Source: Diphasiastrum complanatum | Lineage: Eukaryota; Streptophyta; Lycopodiopsida; Lycopodiales; Lycopodiaceae | Assembly: GCA_029204225.1 (NCBI GenBank) | Contig: MU835879.1 | Location: 1 to 35,443 of the forward strand | DNA: 35,443 nt | Direction of reading: 5' to 3' | Part shown: one piece after another, positions 1 to 10,891 of the stretch | Numbering within the stretch: position 1 is the first letter of the stretch | How the letters are laid out: each line of letters opens with the position of its first letter | The notes under the pieces: generated by a model | What the model saw: the letters and a program-made list of their open reading frames with translations, nothing else | Databases searched by the model: none | Told to the model about the DNA's origin: nothing | Position numbers and translations under genes: made by a program

Positions 1-1884
1 TCAATTTGATGACCAGATATCATTCTTGCAGCATGCTGAACATGCTGAGGAGCAAGAGAATTTATCTTCCTTACTTTTGGAATACCTCCTGATCCGTGAG
101 GCAGCTCCTGTTCTCGTGCAAGTTCAACCAGCTGCATCCAGGCAAAACTTGGCAGTTATTACTATCCAGTACAATTTCATCAACCTTCAATCCAAAAATA
201 CACATGATCTTCAACACCAAGCTCTCAGTCCAATCAACAGACTAAAACTGCAAAGACTATAACATAATAATCCCTTGGAATAAGCATGACAGATCATTAA
301 GCAAGTTGTTGGGACCAAAAACTATGGAATGAAATAATGATTCAAACACGTTACTTGCAAGGCATGTACATTTTGTACCTGCTTATCTCTTGGCAAGTTC
401 ATGAATGTTGGTTTGAGACTAGAGCAGCTTGCTTTTGCTCCAGCAACACTTTTTGATGGATTGCCATCTTGTTTAACAATGTTCATAGCATCATAATGCT
501 CAAGTGTGGCAATGGAATTGCTATATCTCCCTGGTTCTGCAAGTCAATTTACACCAAAAGCTCAATTAGCCTTGTAGACGTTCATTTCCAGAAGTGCCTA
601 ATACATGACATTCAAAACTGAAGTACTCAAAAGATGAGCTTCTTTTGACGTTCCTGGAATGCATACGCATATTAAAACTCCAGTCTTTATTCACAGTGCT
701 ACAAAATTATGCCTTTGAAGCTGATCTATCAAGTTATCACTGATCTCACAATCCATGAAAAAACATTCTTTATTCACAGTGCTATAAATTTCTGTACCTT
801 TACAGCTGATCTAGCCTAAATACTGATTTCTTTTCAAATTATATAAAGTTTAAAACAGCTGAGATATGCAATTACAACACTTATAACCAAAAAAATCACT
901 TAGAAGTTTATTTTACAGCTGGCTCAACATAAATTTGGTGAAGTGAGGCTTCAATGGCTGCTCACCAATTGGCATGCCAAAAGCACCAGGAGGTAGAGGA
1001 TCAAATTCAAAGCCCAATGTCGGACCATCCTCTCGAAAGGTCTCCCCCCACGAAGACAATATGGAAATAGCAGCAGCTCGTGAGTCAAGATCTGATACCG
1101 TTTGCTGGCTTGTCTTCTTTGGTAATTTGGCGCCGTCAATTTCATGTTTGCTTCGCTTGCGCTCAACCTCAGAAATGCGTTCTTCAGATTCCTGTGCAAC
1201 TTGTTGCCGAACATTCCTCCTGAACAGAGCATCATCTTCAATTTCTGAAGCGAGGACTGCTTCTGGGTATTCGTAGAAAGTTGGAGTCTCTTTTGGATAA
1301 AAAAACTGCTCTTCCTTGCTTTGCGAGGTACTTGTGTTAAATTCATCTTTAATGCCTTTTCTATCTTTCAACCTTCTATTGCAGAACCACATTTGCAACT
1401 GTCTGTTTGTGAGTCCTAGTTTAGTTGAGAGTTCCAGTCGCAAAGATTCAGATGGGTGTGTGTCCTCTGCAAAGTTCAAATAAATGCATGAATGCAGTGA
1501 AACTTATCTGTACTTGCGACAAACCATAAGTCATGCATGGGATTTTCTTAGGAACTTCAGCAACAAGTTACAACTCCTGTAAAATTTCTGCTTCAATCCA
1601 GTCAAACGCTGGATCAAACATGTGAACATAAAACAAACCTTTGCTGCATTGATTGTTTAGAGACATGGCCAATGACATGCATCACAAGGATAGTCGACTC
1701 TGCTTTTAAACCATTCAAGTAAATAGATTAAAAGCTCTAGACTTTTGAAATCCAGAAGAAACTTACCAGCATAAGCCCTTTCCAACATCTCAATCTGCAG
1801 TGGAGTTTTTTTCTTTCTCTTGGGATCCTTTGTATCATGTTCCTCGGAATCCTCCCTTGAATCCTTTGAATCTTCTCTCTCCAT
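1..1884 (-). CDS. RLT2-like: RLT1/RLT2-like homeobox-DDT protein, N-terminal part (partial, spliced)
   Basis: Seen: four minus-strand exons, 1884-1767 (ATG at 1884), 1466-966, 536-379 and 131-1, joined by GT..AG introns. The joins have matching phases: G|AG between exons 1 and 2, G|AA between exons 2 and 3, phase 0 between exons 3 and 4. This gives about 302 residues open to the window edge. Residues ~20-77 form a homeodomain: a basic KRKKK start, then TPLQIEMLERAYAEDTHPS, and a recognition helix with QLQMWFCNRRLKDRK at 63-76. Further on are an acidic/basic linker, a predicted helix with EERISEVERKRSKHE, and the PLPPGAFGMPI motif typical of RLT proteins. Known: Arabidopsis RLT1/RLT2 are nuclear partners of ISWI remodellers (CHR11/CHR17) that help control developmental transitions. 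The DDT and WHIM parts lie C-terminal to this segment and should be off the left edge. The start was chosen because the acidic MEREDSKDS stretch resembles family N-termini and an acceptor lies just upstream. RLT1 versus RLT2 is not resolved. Confidence 0.9.
132..378 (-). other. Intron 3 of the RLT-like gene
   Basis: The donor AAGCAG|GTACAAAA reads from 378 on the minus strand and the acceptor is GATGCAG|CTGGTT ending at 132. The flanking exons join in phase 0 to read PRDKQ-LVELAREQELPHG. In-frame stops (TAG, TAA, TAA) just above the acceptor rule out read-through. Confidence 0.75.
537..965 (-). other. Intron 2 of the RLT-like gene
   Basis: The donor ATTG|GTGAGC starts at 965 and the acceptor TTGCAG|AACC ends at 537. 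The split codon G|AA gives Glu, so the join reads AFGMPI-E-PGRYSNS. Without splicing, the frame runs into a stop at 913 after unrelated residues. No other feature was recognised inside. Confidence 0.8.
1467..1766 (-). other. Intron 1 of the coding region (splits the homeodomain)
   Basis: The donor GCTG|GTAAGT starts at 1766 and the acceptor TTTGCAG|AGGAC ends at 1467. The split codon G|AG restores LERAYA-E-DTHPSES inside the homeodomain, which is strong support for both sites. Confidence 0.9.
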
Positions 1885-2214
1885 TTGTGCCAGATAAAAA
1901 CAAGCTGCTAAAATCAAAGAATAACTACATTTCAGAAAGGCAAGTAAGATGAACTGAATATTAGCACAACCAGGATTCACTATTACTAACTTGGAAAGGA
2001 GAAAAGTAGTTTACAACCACTGAGAAAAATAATCAGCAGATGATAGATTGTGCACTCCTAAATCTCTATGGGAGAATTCACTGTACTATGGTGAAATTAG
2101 CCCAAGGGAAAACTTAAGATTAAGTAGGGTATGCACAAAGCACATTGCACAACATCATCAATATTTCAGAAGAGCACATACAATATCTTACTTAAAAAAA
2201 CAAGTACAAGAAAG

Positions 2215-2319
2215 TTTCATAAATCCAAATGTTTTCTACATTTTCACATAGTTTTAGATTGTTTTTGCCACCGTTCAGCATTTCATAAATCCAAATGTTT
2301 TTTACATTTCAACAAAGTT
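2215..2319. repeat. Short imperfect direct repeat in the leader intron
   Basis: The block that begins TTTCATAAATCCAAATG at 2215 recurs at 2281, about 66 bases later. The two copies match for roughly 35-39 bases with a few changes. This looks like a local duplication; no function is evident. Confidence 0.6.
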
Positions 2320-4784
2320 TCTTTTATTGTTTTTGATGATATAATCTATCGATATCAACCAAAAATATCCGAAATGGGTGAACTTGTGAAATACTGAACA
2401 GTGGCAAAAACAAGCTAACGTTGATCATCTTACATCTAACGTTGATTAAATGTCAACTACACTGACAATAAGAATTTAAAAGGAAATCCTTGCTGCCTCA
2501 AGTCCACTTTGTAGCTTTGTAAACATTGCAAATTAATCTCAAATCCTTGCTTCCTCTGGTTGCTTTCTAGGCAATATGATGAAATATTGATGAATACACA
2601 GTGACACGTGGCATACTATTGATCAACACACAGTGACACATTGCATCTTAAAGAGTTTTTTCTACGCTCGCTAGATTGCTCCTTGTCATTTGTTATGTAT
2701 GCTATTTATCAAACTCTACAAAATGATGTATGCTTGGGGCCACTATTTAGGTACTGGTAGCATGCTGAATAATACTAAACTCCTTGTACACGTTGATGAA
2801 CTTTCTATCCCAATGCATCTAGACTCAAAAACGTCTCTTCTATTTAGTAAAACATGTCGGTCTGTCTGAAGCCCTTAGTCTGGACGTTACTATGTCTCAA
2901 AGGCCTCCTACAACTGTTCAAACAAAAATACTAAAATTTTAACATATCATTTTTTATAACAAATAAGTCGAGGATCTATAAGCAAACGTTATTCGCACAT
3001 GCCCAGCTATCTTATGCTCCACGGTAATTTCAACACATTACACCACAAGAATGCTTCAATGAAATGGAAATCCTTCAAATTGAGTGGCCTGATTATTTTT
3101 GCTTTCCAACTGTTATTAGTTCTAGGCTTGATAAAATCTTGTCAGACGGAGAACATAGCAGGTGCAGTAAACAAGACACGTAAACAAATTAGCCAAGAAT
3201 GTAAAAAAATGCCTAAACCCTGAACTTCGCTCAAAATAAAGCCCTGCAGAACTGTAAGTTGCCTATCTTAAGCACACAACGTTATATGCTCTAAGTCAGA
3301 CAAAAATAAAGAGGGGTTTATGATTTATGAGATCAGTATGAGGGACAAAAAAGACGTATTTACAAGATTTCAAGATTTTGCTAGAGGAAACATTAAGCTG
3401 ACTCTACTTCTCTATACAGTAAGATCTTAACAAACACTCTAAACGAGTAGTTGTAAAAATGCTGACACTGAAAACTACAAGGAAACGGCCAGGATAGAAC
3501 GCACAGTGTGTCATATAGTCTTCAAACCCGTCCAATGTACCATACATGCACTATTCTTGCTGATGTCTATTTTCAATCCTAAACAAGTATTAAAATGTCC
3601 TTAAACGTTTCAAAACAATGATGCCATACATCAAAAGTTATCACATGAAGCCATCTGTTGCCAAGAGACGAACGTTTCCCCTTAACAAGTAGGAAGAGAC
3701 TCAAATGATTGCTTAATCTTACAATAACTTATGATATCTTCAGGTTTTCTGGGCTTCCAGAGTGTAGGTCGCAATCATACTCGCTTCACATATACTGATA
3801 TCAATCTTCTAACAATAAAACACAATCCTCGCATAAAAGTCTGTAAAAACCTTGCAAGTAAACACTACCCTAGTTGAAGGAACGTAAAACCGATAGTCTG
3901 CTATACTGACCTGATTCTAAAGAAGAAAGCCCTACGTTGTTGAGTTATGCTTCCAAAAACTGTCCCCTGAGTGGCCGCGACAGAACTATGCGGATAGGCG
4001 AATCATCTTCCAAGATAAGTTTGAAATCCTCAGTCACCGTTCCTCTTACCTGGTAAGCATTAATCCTTCTACAACATTATCTGTTAGTTATGATAATTTC
4101 CACCGCTAGTCCTCACGATATAGTTACGCCTCATGAAAACAGTTAACTATATGGTCGGGTAAAAGTAACATCTCCTTAACAAACTGCTCTTGCGCCGATC
4201 TTCCCAAACGACTAGCCGATCGTTACTTGTGTTTGTGAATGTAAAACAACTCGCTACAAAACTCTCCTACCTACTCCGCTTCTGAGCGTAAGCGCAACAA
4301 TAAACGACGCGGCTCAAATACGATAAAGTTCAAGCGATTTGAACAAGAGTTTCTAGAAACTGCGTCGGAAGCTTTGTTCTATACCACAGCCTGAAACGAA
4401 TGATTAGTTCGCCTCCGCGGACAAACTATTCACATCTGAGCCCCTTCGTAGCCTTCCTCACCTTCTTCTTAATCTTCCTCAAAACGTTTTCTTAGCCTTT
4501 TTCACCTTCTACTTGGCCTTCCTCACCTTTTTCTTGACCTTCCTCCACCGAAGGTACAAGATCCAGCATGTGTGCAGAGAGTCAACACCAAGATAAGGCC
4601 GGGATACAAGAGTAGTAATCGCGGATCTTAGCCTAAGATAGCGAAGATCCGCGTCAGAAGATGGCCGTCTGGAAGAAATGAGGAGGCGAGAGGAGGAGCA
4701 AGAATCGGACAAGAAAGAAGGAATCCCTGGAGAAGAAACAAGGACTGATGGCATCGAACGGATACAACCTCGCGAAAGGCTGAG

Positions 4785-4827
4785 GTGGGGGGCTGGGCTG
4801 GGGGGTGGGCGGAGGGGGGTCAGGGGG
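4785..4827 (+). other. G-rich tract, potential G-quadruplex (template strand of the leader)
   Basis: The plus strand carries six closely spaced runs of three to six G within 43 bases, with short spacers (CT, CT, T, CGGA, TCA). This satisfies the usual G4 pattern several times over. The plus strand is the template strand of the minus-strand RLT-like gene, and the tract falls in its presumed leader. Confidence 0.6.
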
Positions 4828-5041
4828 CCTGCTAGTCTGCAGAAGAAGGAAAAGAGGAATAATAATAACAAGGGCCAAAGATGACCAAAACGGAAGGCGG
4901 ATCGAAACAGCCATCTAATGGTACTGCGTGCCACGCTTGCAAGATCCACCGTTTCCCATCCACCCTCAGCATCAGCAGCAACAGCAGCAGTAGCCGCCAT
5001 GGATCCCAACCCGCTTTTCCCTCTTCCCTCGCAATAATATT

Positions 5042-5068
5042 CCCGAACAAACCCCAACCCCAACCCCC
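5042..5068 (-). other. Four G-tracts (GGGGTT-like), potential RNA G-quadruplex in the leader
   Basis: Read on the minus strand (the sense strand of the RLT-like gene), this stretch holds runs of 5, 4, 4 and 3 G separated by TT, TT and a short TTTGTTC spacer. If transcribed, it could fold as an RNA G-quadruplex in the 5' leader. The GGGGTT spacing is telomere-like but far too short to be an interstitial telomere. Confidence 0.5.
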
Positions 5069-5115
5069 TGCTGCTCTGCTCGCTATGGCCTAAAGCTTTC
5101 CCCCTAGAAACGAAA

Positions 5116-5140
5116 CAAAACAAAACAAAACAAAACAAAA
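5116..5140 (+). repeat. (CAAAA)5 microsatellite
   Basis: There are five perfect tandem CAAAA units, preceded by degenerate GAAAC units. The repeat lies in the presumed leader of the RLT-like gene. Confidence 0.9.
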
Positions 5141-5398
5141 AGGCAAAGAAAAACCAGTTACCAACCCCTCCTTCTTTCCTTGCGCTTTTCTTTTTTTCCT
5201 AAGATCCAACCGCTCTATGCTCTCGGATCTGGCCCCTGCCATCCCTCGCATACATGCCACCCGATCATATATATCCATTTATATTTACCAGGAAGGACGA
5301 TATGTGATCCATGATGCATCATCGCCATCATCATCGCTGGCCTGCCCTTCCTTGGCTTTAACCCTGGCTGGTTTGCTTTGGTTGGATGACAGACAGAC

Positions 5399-5450
5399 CT
5401 CTCTCTCTCCCTCTCTCTCTCTCTATATAAATTCTATATATATGTGTATG
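5399..5450 (-). promoter_or_regulatory. TATA and (GA)n core promoter candidate of the RLT-like gene
   Basis: An interrupted (CT)n run at 5399-5425 abuts TATATAA at 5424-5430, with another run of TATATA at about 5436-5443. On the minus strand this reads as a TATATAG box followed by a GA-rich transcribed leader, a common plant core-promoter layout. It sits upstream of the GC-rich leader of the homeobox gene. The same string could instead serve the plus strand as a Y-patch plus TATA, but no convincing plus-strand gene follows. Confidence 0.45.
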
Positions 5451-5632
5451 GAAGGAAGTGGATCATTTCTCTTTTTCTCGCAAACTGCAAAATGCAATGG
5501 CGGCCTCTTTCCCTTTTTTTCTCTCTGCAGTCTCGCCATCCTTACAAGCCTTCGACACACTAGATCCTCTACGCATTACCACTTCGATGTGTGCCACGTA
5601 CCATACGACGCCACTTGCACCTACCGTGATAC

Positions 5633-5640
5633 CACGTGGC
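5633..5640. promoter_or_regulatory. G-box / ABRE-type element
   Basis: CACGTGGC contains the palindromic CACGTG core. It lies about 200 bases upstream of the proposed TATA of the minus-strand gene. Such sites are bound by plant bZIP and bHLH factors. Activity here is inferred. Confidence 0.5.
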
Positions 5641-5844
5641 GGGATATGAGCGTGTGTACGGAAATCCAACGGCTGTCAGCTTTGAATCCTGTAGTGCCAC
5701 TAAGGTACGAGCTCCTGCGCCTGTGAGCCTGCCGCAGTAAGGGCGCACGGCAGCCGTCCAATCTGGCCCCATCACCGGCGATCGATTCCCCCTAGTAAAC
5801 CTCCGCACACGGAAGCGTCTCAGCACGCCCGGCCAGATGTCCGA

Positions 5845-5852
5845 CACGTGGC
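5845..5852. promoter_or_regulatory. Second G-box / ABRE-type element
   Basis: This is a second CACGTGGC, about 210 bases from the first and identical to it over all eight bases. Paired ABRE-like sites are typical of abscisic-acid-responsive promoters. A third identical octamer at 2605-2612 is within the leader intron. Confidence 0.5.
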
Positions 5853-6199
5853 AGGATACTATTTTTAGCTATGAGACGTCGCAATCTCTGAATGTAATCA
5901 GCGCTTTCAACGGTGATGGACTAAACTGCATCTTACAAACGGCAGCGGGCGAGCGGGGACCGAGCCTTTCTGACGCTATCATCTTCCTCGCGCGTTTCAG
6001 CGCGCCCACTCAGATGCTCGCCACATGCCATGCGCCATGCCCTTCGCTGAGAGGTGGCAACATCTGAACGAAACGATGGCGATAAATGACAGGCGTGGAT
6101 ATCTAGATCCATCGGGGAAGCTGCGGTGGGCGGCCGGCCAGAGGGGGGGTCATGGGACTTGACCAAAGTGGTGGGGCCATGACCAGAGTGGCGGTGAAG

Positions 6200-8535
6200 A
6201 ATTGATTAGGCGAAGCTGAAGATTTCCCGAGTCCTGACATAAGATCTCTCTCAACTTTTGCAGGTGAAAGGAAGGCATATGAATTAATAATCAAAATTTT
6301 CCCCACAGGCTTGAAAATAGTGAAGCCCATTTTAATTTTTTGTGTGACAGCAACTACAACAACAGGACGCCCAGTTTGAGTGCGCATTGGAATTTGGGAC
6401 TCGTGGTCCATGGGATGCATAAAGTTGGAATATCTCTTTTACTTCAAAGTTGGGCCTAGAGAGTGACAAAAACCTAAGAACTCTTTCTTTTTTTCTTCTC
6501 CACAACTTTAGATCCACACAGGTCTTCCATAGTTACACATCCACATGCTTAAATGAACATCGTCACATCCAGTGTTTTTCTAGCTTAAAATACCGGCCTA
6601 CTTTACTCTAGATGCATATAACTTATAAGTGATCCAGACTCGACTCCAGAGCGAGATATCTATGTACCTAGATAAAATAATCACAAAACATGTTATTATA
6701 GCTTGAATTTAGGGCTTAGCTTTAGAATCCCTCATGCATATTGCCTAGTAAGTGATGCATAGGGAGACAAATTTTAAGTTACAAAAACATGTTTTTCTGA
6801 CTTAAGATTTGCGCCTTAATGCTAACTATTGATGCATTGTGAGTCATTAATACAGAGAAATATAGATGCCTAGATGAATATTATCACATCATATAATAAT
6901 TCTTGAATTACCATAGAAGAATATTCAAATCTCTTAACAAAGTAAGTCTCGATACTTCCACAATTTTTATAGTATCAAGAAATGCTTTGTACTAGAGGAC
7001 CTTGTACACATCTAATTGGAGGTCAAATAACAAGTAAAGAAGAAACAATAAACTAGGTGGATCTTAGGAGTCAAATCAACATTTTGCTCCCAAACAACAC
7101 GCGACGAAGAAAATGGCTTGGGTGTCAAATAAACATTTTCCCCATTCATGCATCATGTTTACTTGAATATTTGGATAAATCAATACTTGTCTACATGGTT
7201 CTTTATAATACTTGTACAAAATGTCAATATTCTAATAGTAAGATGTTGATGTTGCTTTTTCTTTTTGTTTTTTAACGCATATATGGGAACTTATATACCC
7301 TCATTATAGATTGTGAAAAGCAAGAGAGCTTGAATTGTTATTAACATTATGGATATGCCATATGGGTCAAAGTTATCCAAAGTTGATTTTTTGTGATTGA
7401 AAATGCATTAAGCTACAAAACAAAAAGTGGAATGGAATCACATATGGTGACTTTCCATGATATGATCATACTTTGTTTATTTTCTATTCAGTACAAATTC
7501 AATCTAGTCTACGAAAAAACTGAAGAAGTAGAAAACCTTACTTGTTTCTAATGTGCATGTCTTGTTTTGCATGGGATCACGATAGTTTGAGCATTCTTAT
7601 TATTTAAGGTAACCGCCATGAATGATCTGAGCACTCCTCTTTCTCATAGGACTTCTCGACTAACTCATTTAAGCATTATTCAGTGTTTAGTTTGCTTGGA
7701 TTGGTGGGCTTGCCCACCCATATTCACTTCCTTGCCCAATTGAGGGCCCACATGTATTAGGGTTCTAAAAACAACAACTAGGACGCCTTACAAGACTTTT
7801 GCATTTTTGCAAAAACAAAGTATCTATAGTGTCACACCACATTTTATTGTCTACTTATGAGTTTATGAGACCTCCAATGAGCATGCGCCCACTCATGGCA
7901 ATTAGTAGCGTACATTGGTGAGGATAATCTACACTAGTATGCTTTCACGCCCAAGCAAAATATAGCCATTGTATACAAGGTAATTTCCAATTACTAGTTG
8001 GATTGAACATGGAGGTCCCACGATCAACAATATAAAAGAAAATTGGAAGAAACTTCAATTTTAAATGGGTTAAAATGGGCCCCTTACTTCAACAACTTAA
8101 AATTTTCATTTTGAAAGGGTCTATCCCAATTTTCTAAGGCACTATCCATTGTGCATTTTTGCAAGAAAAGCTGAAATATAGTGATGAAATCATAGATAGA
8201 GAATGACTATTTTCCAATCATATAAAGAGAGTGACTATTCTTCCAATATGAGTATACAAGAGCTACGTGGGAGTGATTAGCTACGTGTTGATCCAAAAAA
8301 CTTCCAAGTCGAAGATGTGTGCATGGCTAGCAAATTAAAACTGGGCAATTTGGCCATAAATAACAATTTTCAGCTTTTTAAGGCACTTGTACTGTTGTTT
8401 AAGGCCTAAATTTTCAATTTGTAATATCTTTCAAAGTTGGATCGAAGTGCAGTTAGAAATGTCAGTTAAAATTTACGTCACGCAGAATCACATATTGGCA
8501 TTGTAAGAATTGCCAAGTGAAGATCCTCTGGATCA
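6200..8535. other. AT-rich intergenic DNA, nothing recognised
   Basis: Open frames are short and lack any family signature. Homopolymer runs and scattered stops occur on both strands. No LTR ends, tRNA, satellite or clear terminal inverted repeat could be seen. Old, unrecognisable transposon DNA is likely. Confidence 0.5.
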
Positions 8536-8997
8536 TGTTGCATGCACCAAAAGGACTACTGTGGAGCCAAGCCACCCACCAACCAACCGGAAACCGAGAT
8601 CCAAACCCCAATCAGCTTCTCCCTCGAGTCCCAATGACTGAATACAAGAAAGGAGAGGATTCCGGCAATTGGAAACTAAAATCAAGTCCTGGAGATGGGC
8701 TAGTTCCTACATGTTATACAGACTCCGATAGCTTGGGAATATTCCATATAGGATGCCAATTCTCAACGAATTACTTTTGATCTCCTTTACATGCACTAGC
8801 TCCATAAGTCCTAATTAGAGCATATGGGCCCTCACAAGGTTAGTAATTACATATCTAGCCTAGTTCACAAGGTTATTAATTACATGTCTAGCCTAGTTCA
8901 AAATGATGTGGCATAACTAATAAACTCGTACACTGGAGTACCAAATATCCACATCTAAGATTATGTCGAATCCTATGTACATGACGTAGACATGACA
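8536..8997 (-). mobile_element. LTR of a Ty3/gypsy (chromovirus-type) element, minus strand
   Basis: Read on the minus strand this begins TGTCATG right after a polypurine tract and ends GCATGCAACA. Its first ~110 bases clearly match the LTR at 31825 in the opposite orientation: both share a GGTACTCCAGTGTA block, a TTAGTTA.GCCAC block and an ACTAGGCTAG block in the same order, and both have a TTGGGTGG..GCTCC-like block near the end. It contains a ~35-bp tandem duplication (GAACTAGGCTAG... at about 8845-8910). The distal end is less certain than the start. Confidence 0.6.
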
Positions 8998-9010
8998 TTC
9001 TTCTCCCCTT
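8998..9010 (-). other. Polypurine tract of the minus-strand gypsy element
   Basis: The minus strand reads AAGGGGAGAAGAA directly against the TGTCATG LTR start. The preceding CCTGTTT is also usual for chromovirus 3' ends. The tract shows this LTR is a 3' LTR whose internal region once lay to the right. No chromodomain or integrase survives there. Confidence 0.6.
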
Positions 9011-9550
9011 AAACAGGTCCTTTCCTCGTAACGAGCAAGAAGTTAAGAAACCGATCCTTTAACTTTCACACTTCCTCTGAAGTACTACATCAGCTTTCAG
9101 AAGTACACTAAGCGATAAATTTCCAATAAGATCACCTTCATGCAAATCACGACAAACCCCTGTATATGAAAATTCCACCTTGTACAGCCATGTATAAATC
9201 CCCGACCGACCCTACCTTTTTCCTTTCTCGTTTGTAAAAATGCCCTAGGAATGCCCTGAACGGCTTGAAAAGAATAATATTGTTATTTTTAGCAGCACCT
9301 GCCCTTGCCATTATTGTCCTCTATTGCAGATATACGCATGGTCAAGTTTGTCCATAAAAATTTCAGCATGGCTACAAGTTAGACTCAATTTTTTACAAAA
9401 TTGCCATTTTTAGTAAAACGGGAGTTTTCAATTAGAAAATCTCTCAAATCTGGCATAGAGAAATGGACTGTGTGCAGTGCAAACGTTGATGATTTGGCAA
9501 TGATAGGACCGAACTCTAAAAATAGCGATAGGCAGATGCGAGTAATTAGG
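9011..9550. other. Unassigned DNA beside the gypsy 3' LTR
   Basis: If the adjoining LTR is a 3' LTR, this is expected to be the 3' internal region of a minus-strand element. The minus-strand frames show no integrase or chromodomain pattern, so either the coding part is deleted or other DNA now abuts the tract. Confidence 0.4.
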
Positions 9551-9561
9551 ATCTTTACTTT

Positions 9562-9875
9562 TGATTACTCGCCGTTTACTCGCGTTTCCTCATCGATTAC
9601 TCGCATTTACTTGTCGACCTCATTTTCTCACGCTCAGACATCCGGACTTACTCGCCATCCGACCAGCACCTTCCACAGTTCTTTCCTCGCCTTTTTCATT
9701 AACTCGCCATCAGAACGTTTTACTCGCTGACTATGATTTCTCGCTCATCCTCCACCCGCTTTACTTGCCATCAAACCATCAGCCTGCTGAACCCAATTCC
9801 TACCAATTTCCTTTACTCGCGTTTACTCGCCATCAGAGCCCTTTACTCGCCATCAGTCTTTTTCTCGCCTACAGC
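9562..9875 (+). repeat. Clustered degenerate ACTCGC repeat block
   Basis: About a dozen copies of TTTACTCGC or close variants (TTACTCGCCATC is the fullest form) occur at irregular 10-50 base spacing in about 310 bases. The block is C/T-rich, unlike the AT-rich surroundings, and leaves an open plus-strand frame from 9561 to 10244 (227 codons) with recurring LLAFTRHQ-like words. Tandem decay of a short unit explains the open frame better than a gene. I recognise no protein family. Confidence 0.5.
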
Positions 9876-10545
9876 CTCCCAGTCCTTCCTCTTACCCTCC
9901 TACCTCGAAATCTCTGCCTGGTTGCCCAAATGGCACTGAAACATCGACTTTCGAACGCCTCTGCTCCCCTTGGTCAACGCATTAGAGTCACCAGGAGTGC
10001 ATCCCCAGTCCTAGCCACTCTTCTAGCCCCACGTCATCCTCCCGAACTACCACTTCACCATCCGTGTCTCAGTAGACCGAATCCTCCTCGCCTACTACAT
10101 CCACTTCTCCCAGCCGAGAGGAGAGAGAGACATCTCCCTAATCTATCCGCCGACCCCTTGCCATTCGTGCACCCTCCCAATACACCATCTTATCCATGCT
10201 TACAAAGCAAGAGCTTGCAACCCTTCGCACTGATGGATGCCTAGCAGTTTTGACTGTTGTAGGCTTAGACACCATGGATGTACCCCACAGCCAAGACCTT
10301 TCTATAGTCCAGAAGGCCTTTTCTACTATTGATACTGATCACTTTTTTGTAACCCATAAGGGACATGACTATACAGTCCCTCTTGATCTTGCGCTAGTTT
10401 CATTGGCGCTTACTACCTATAGCATAATATTATCCACTAAAGTAGGTGAAACCTTCACAAGTAAAAATAATTTACTTTATGAGAATGCATGTGAGACACA
10501 AACGTTCTCAATTAGACATTGGAGTAAAGAAATTTAGATTTTAAA
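9876..10545 (+). other. Low-confidence open frames, no recognised product
   Basis: A C-rich frame runs on from the ACTCGC block to 10244. It overlaps a second open frame at 10196-10537 (113 codons, containing DHFFVTHKGHDYTVPLDLAL). Neither shows a motif I can name, nor codon bias strong enough to call a gene. They may be remains of one transposon or of a captured exon. Confidence 0.2.
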
Positions 10546-10891
10546 CAAATTGTTCTAAATTCTTGACTCATTCAACAAATAAAAAATTATTTATTATATA
10601 TAAGAATCGTCATATTTCCTTATAATCTTCTGATAACAATTACGTATCTATTCATGATTCGGCAATCGTAAATATTTAAAATCTTATTATTCGTCAGTCA
10701 TAATTAGCGGGATTCTAAATCACACTTATGCTAATATTCTAATAGGATCTAGTGCAATATACAGATCAAATCAATCAATCAATCACCATAGCCACACCTC
10801 ACAAGCTCTCAAAGATGGCATAGTAAAAGTTAATTGTATTACATAGAAAACTGTACATATAGGAAATCCACAAACTACATGAAAAAGATCG

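Larger units (their letters stand above)
1885..5400 (-). other. Putative 5' UTR with a long leader intron, RLT-like gene
   Basis: A good acceptor (CTTTGATTTTAG followed by CAG) lies on the minus strand at about 1908, only ~20 bases before the ATG, so a 5' UTR intron is likely. The DNA from 1908 to about 4450 is AT-rich and has no coding pattern on either strand. A matching donor is not certain; AAGGTGAGG sites near 4457 and 4530 are candidates. From 4450 to 5400 the base composition becomes GC-rich, as in a first exon. An open frame there (starting at 5000 on the minus strand, MAATAAVAADAEGG...) could be leader sequence, an upstream ORF or an unrelated short coding exon. No homologue was recognised. 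Confidence 0.45.

Noticed and set aside
5047-5068. Interstitial telomere repeat
   Set aside because: Only three GGGGTT-like units, and the plant telomere unit is TTTAGGG. It is better described as G-runs.
5217-5726. Plus-strand open frame of 169 codons and overlapping short frames in the GC-rich region
   Set aside because: They cross the (CT)n/TATA and G-box region, lack any family motif and look like chance frames in GC-rich promoter DNA.
10196-10537. 113-codon frame as a cellular gene
   Set aside because: No recognised domain, no clear splice sites and surroundings made of repeats. Kept only as a low-confidence open frame.
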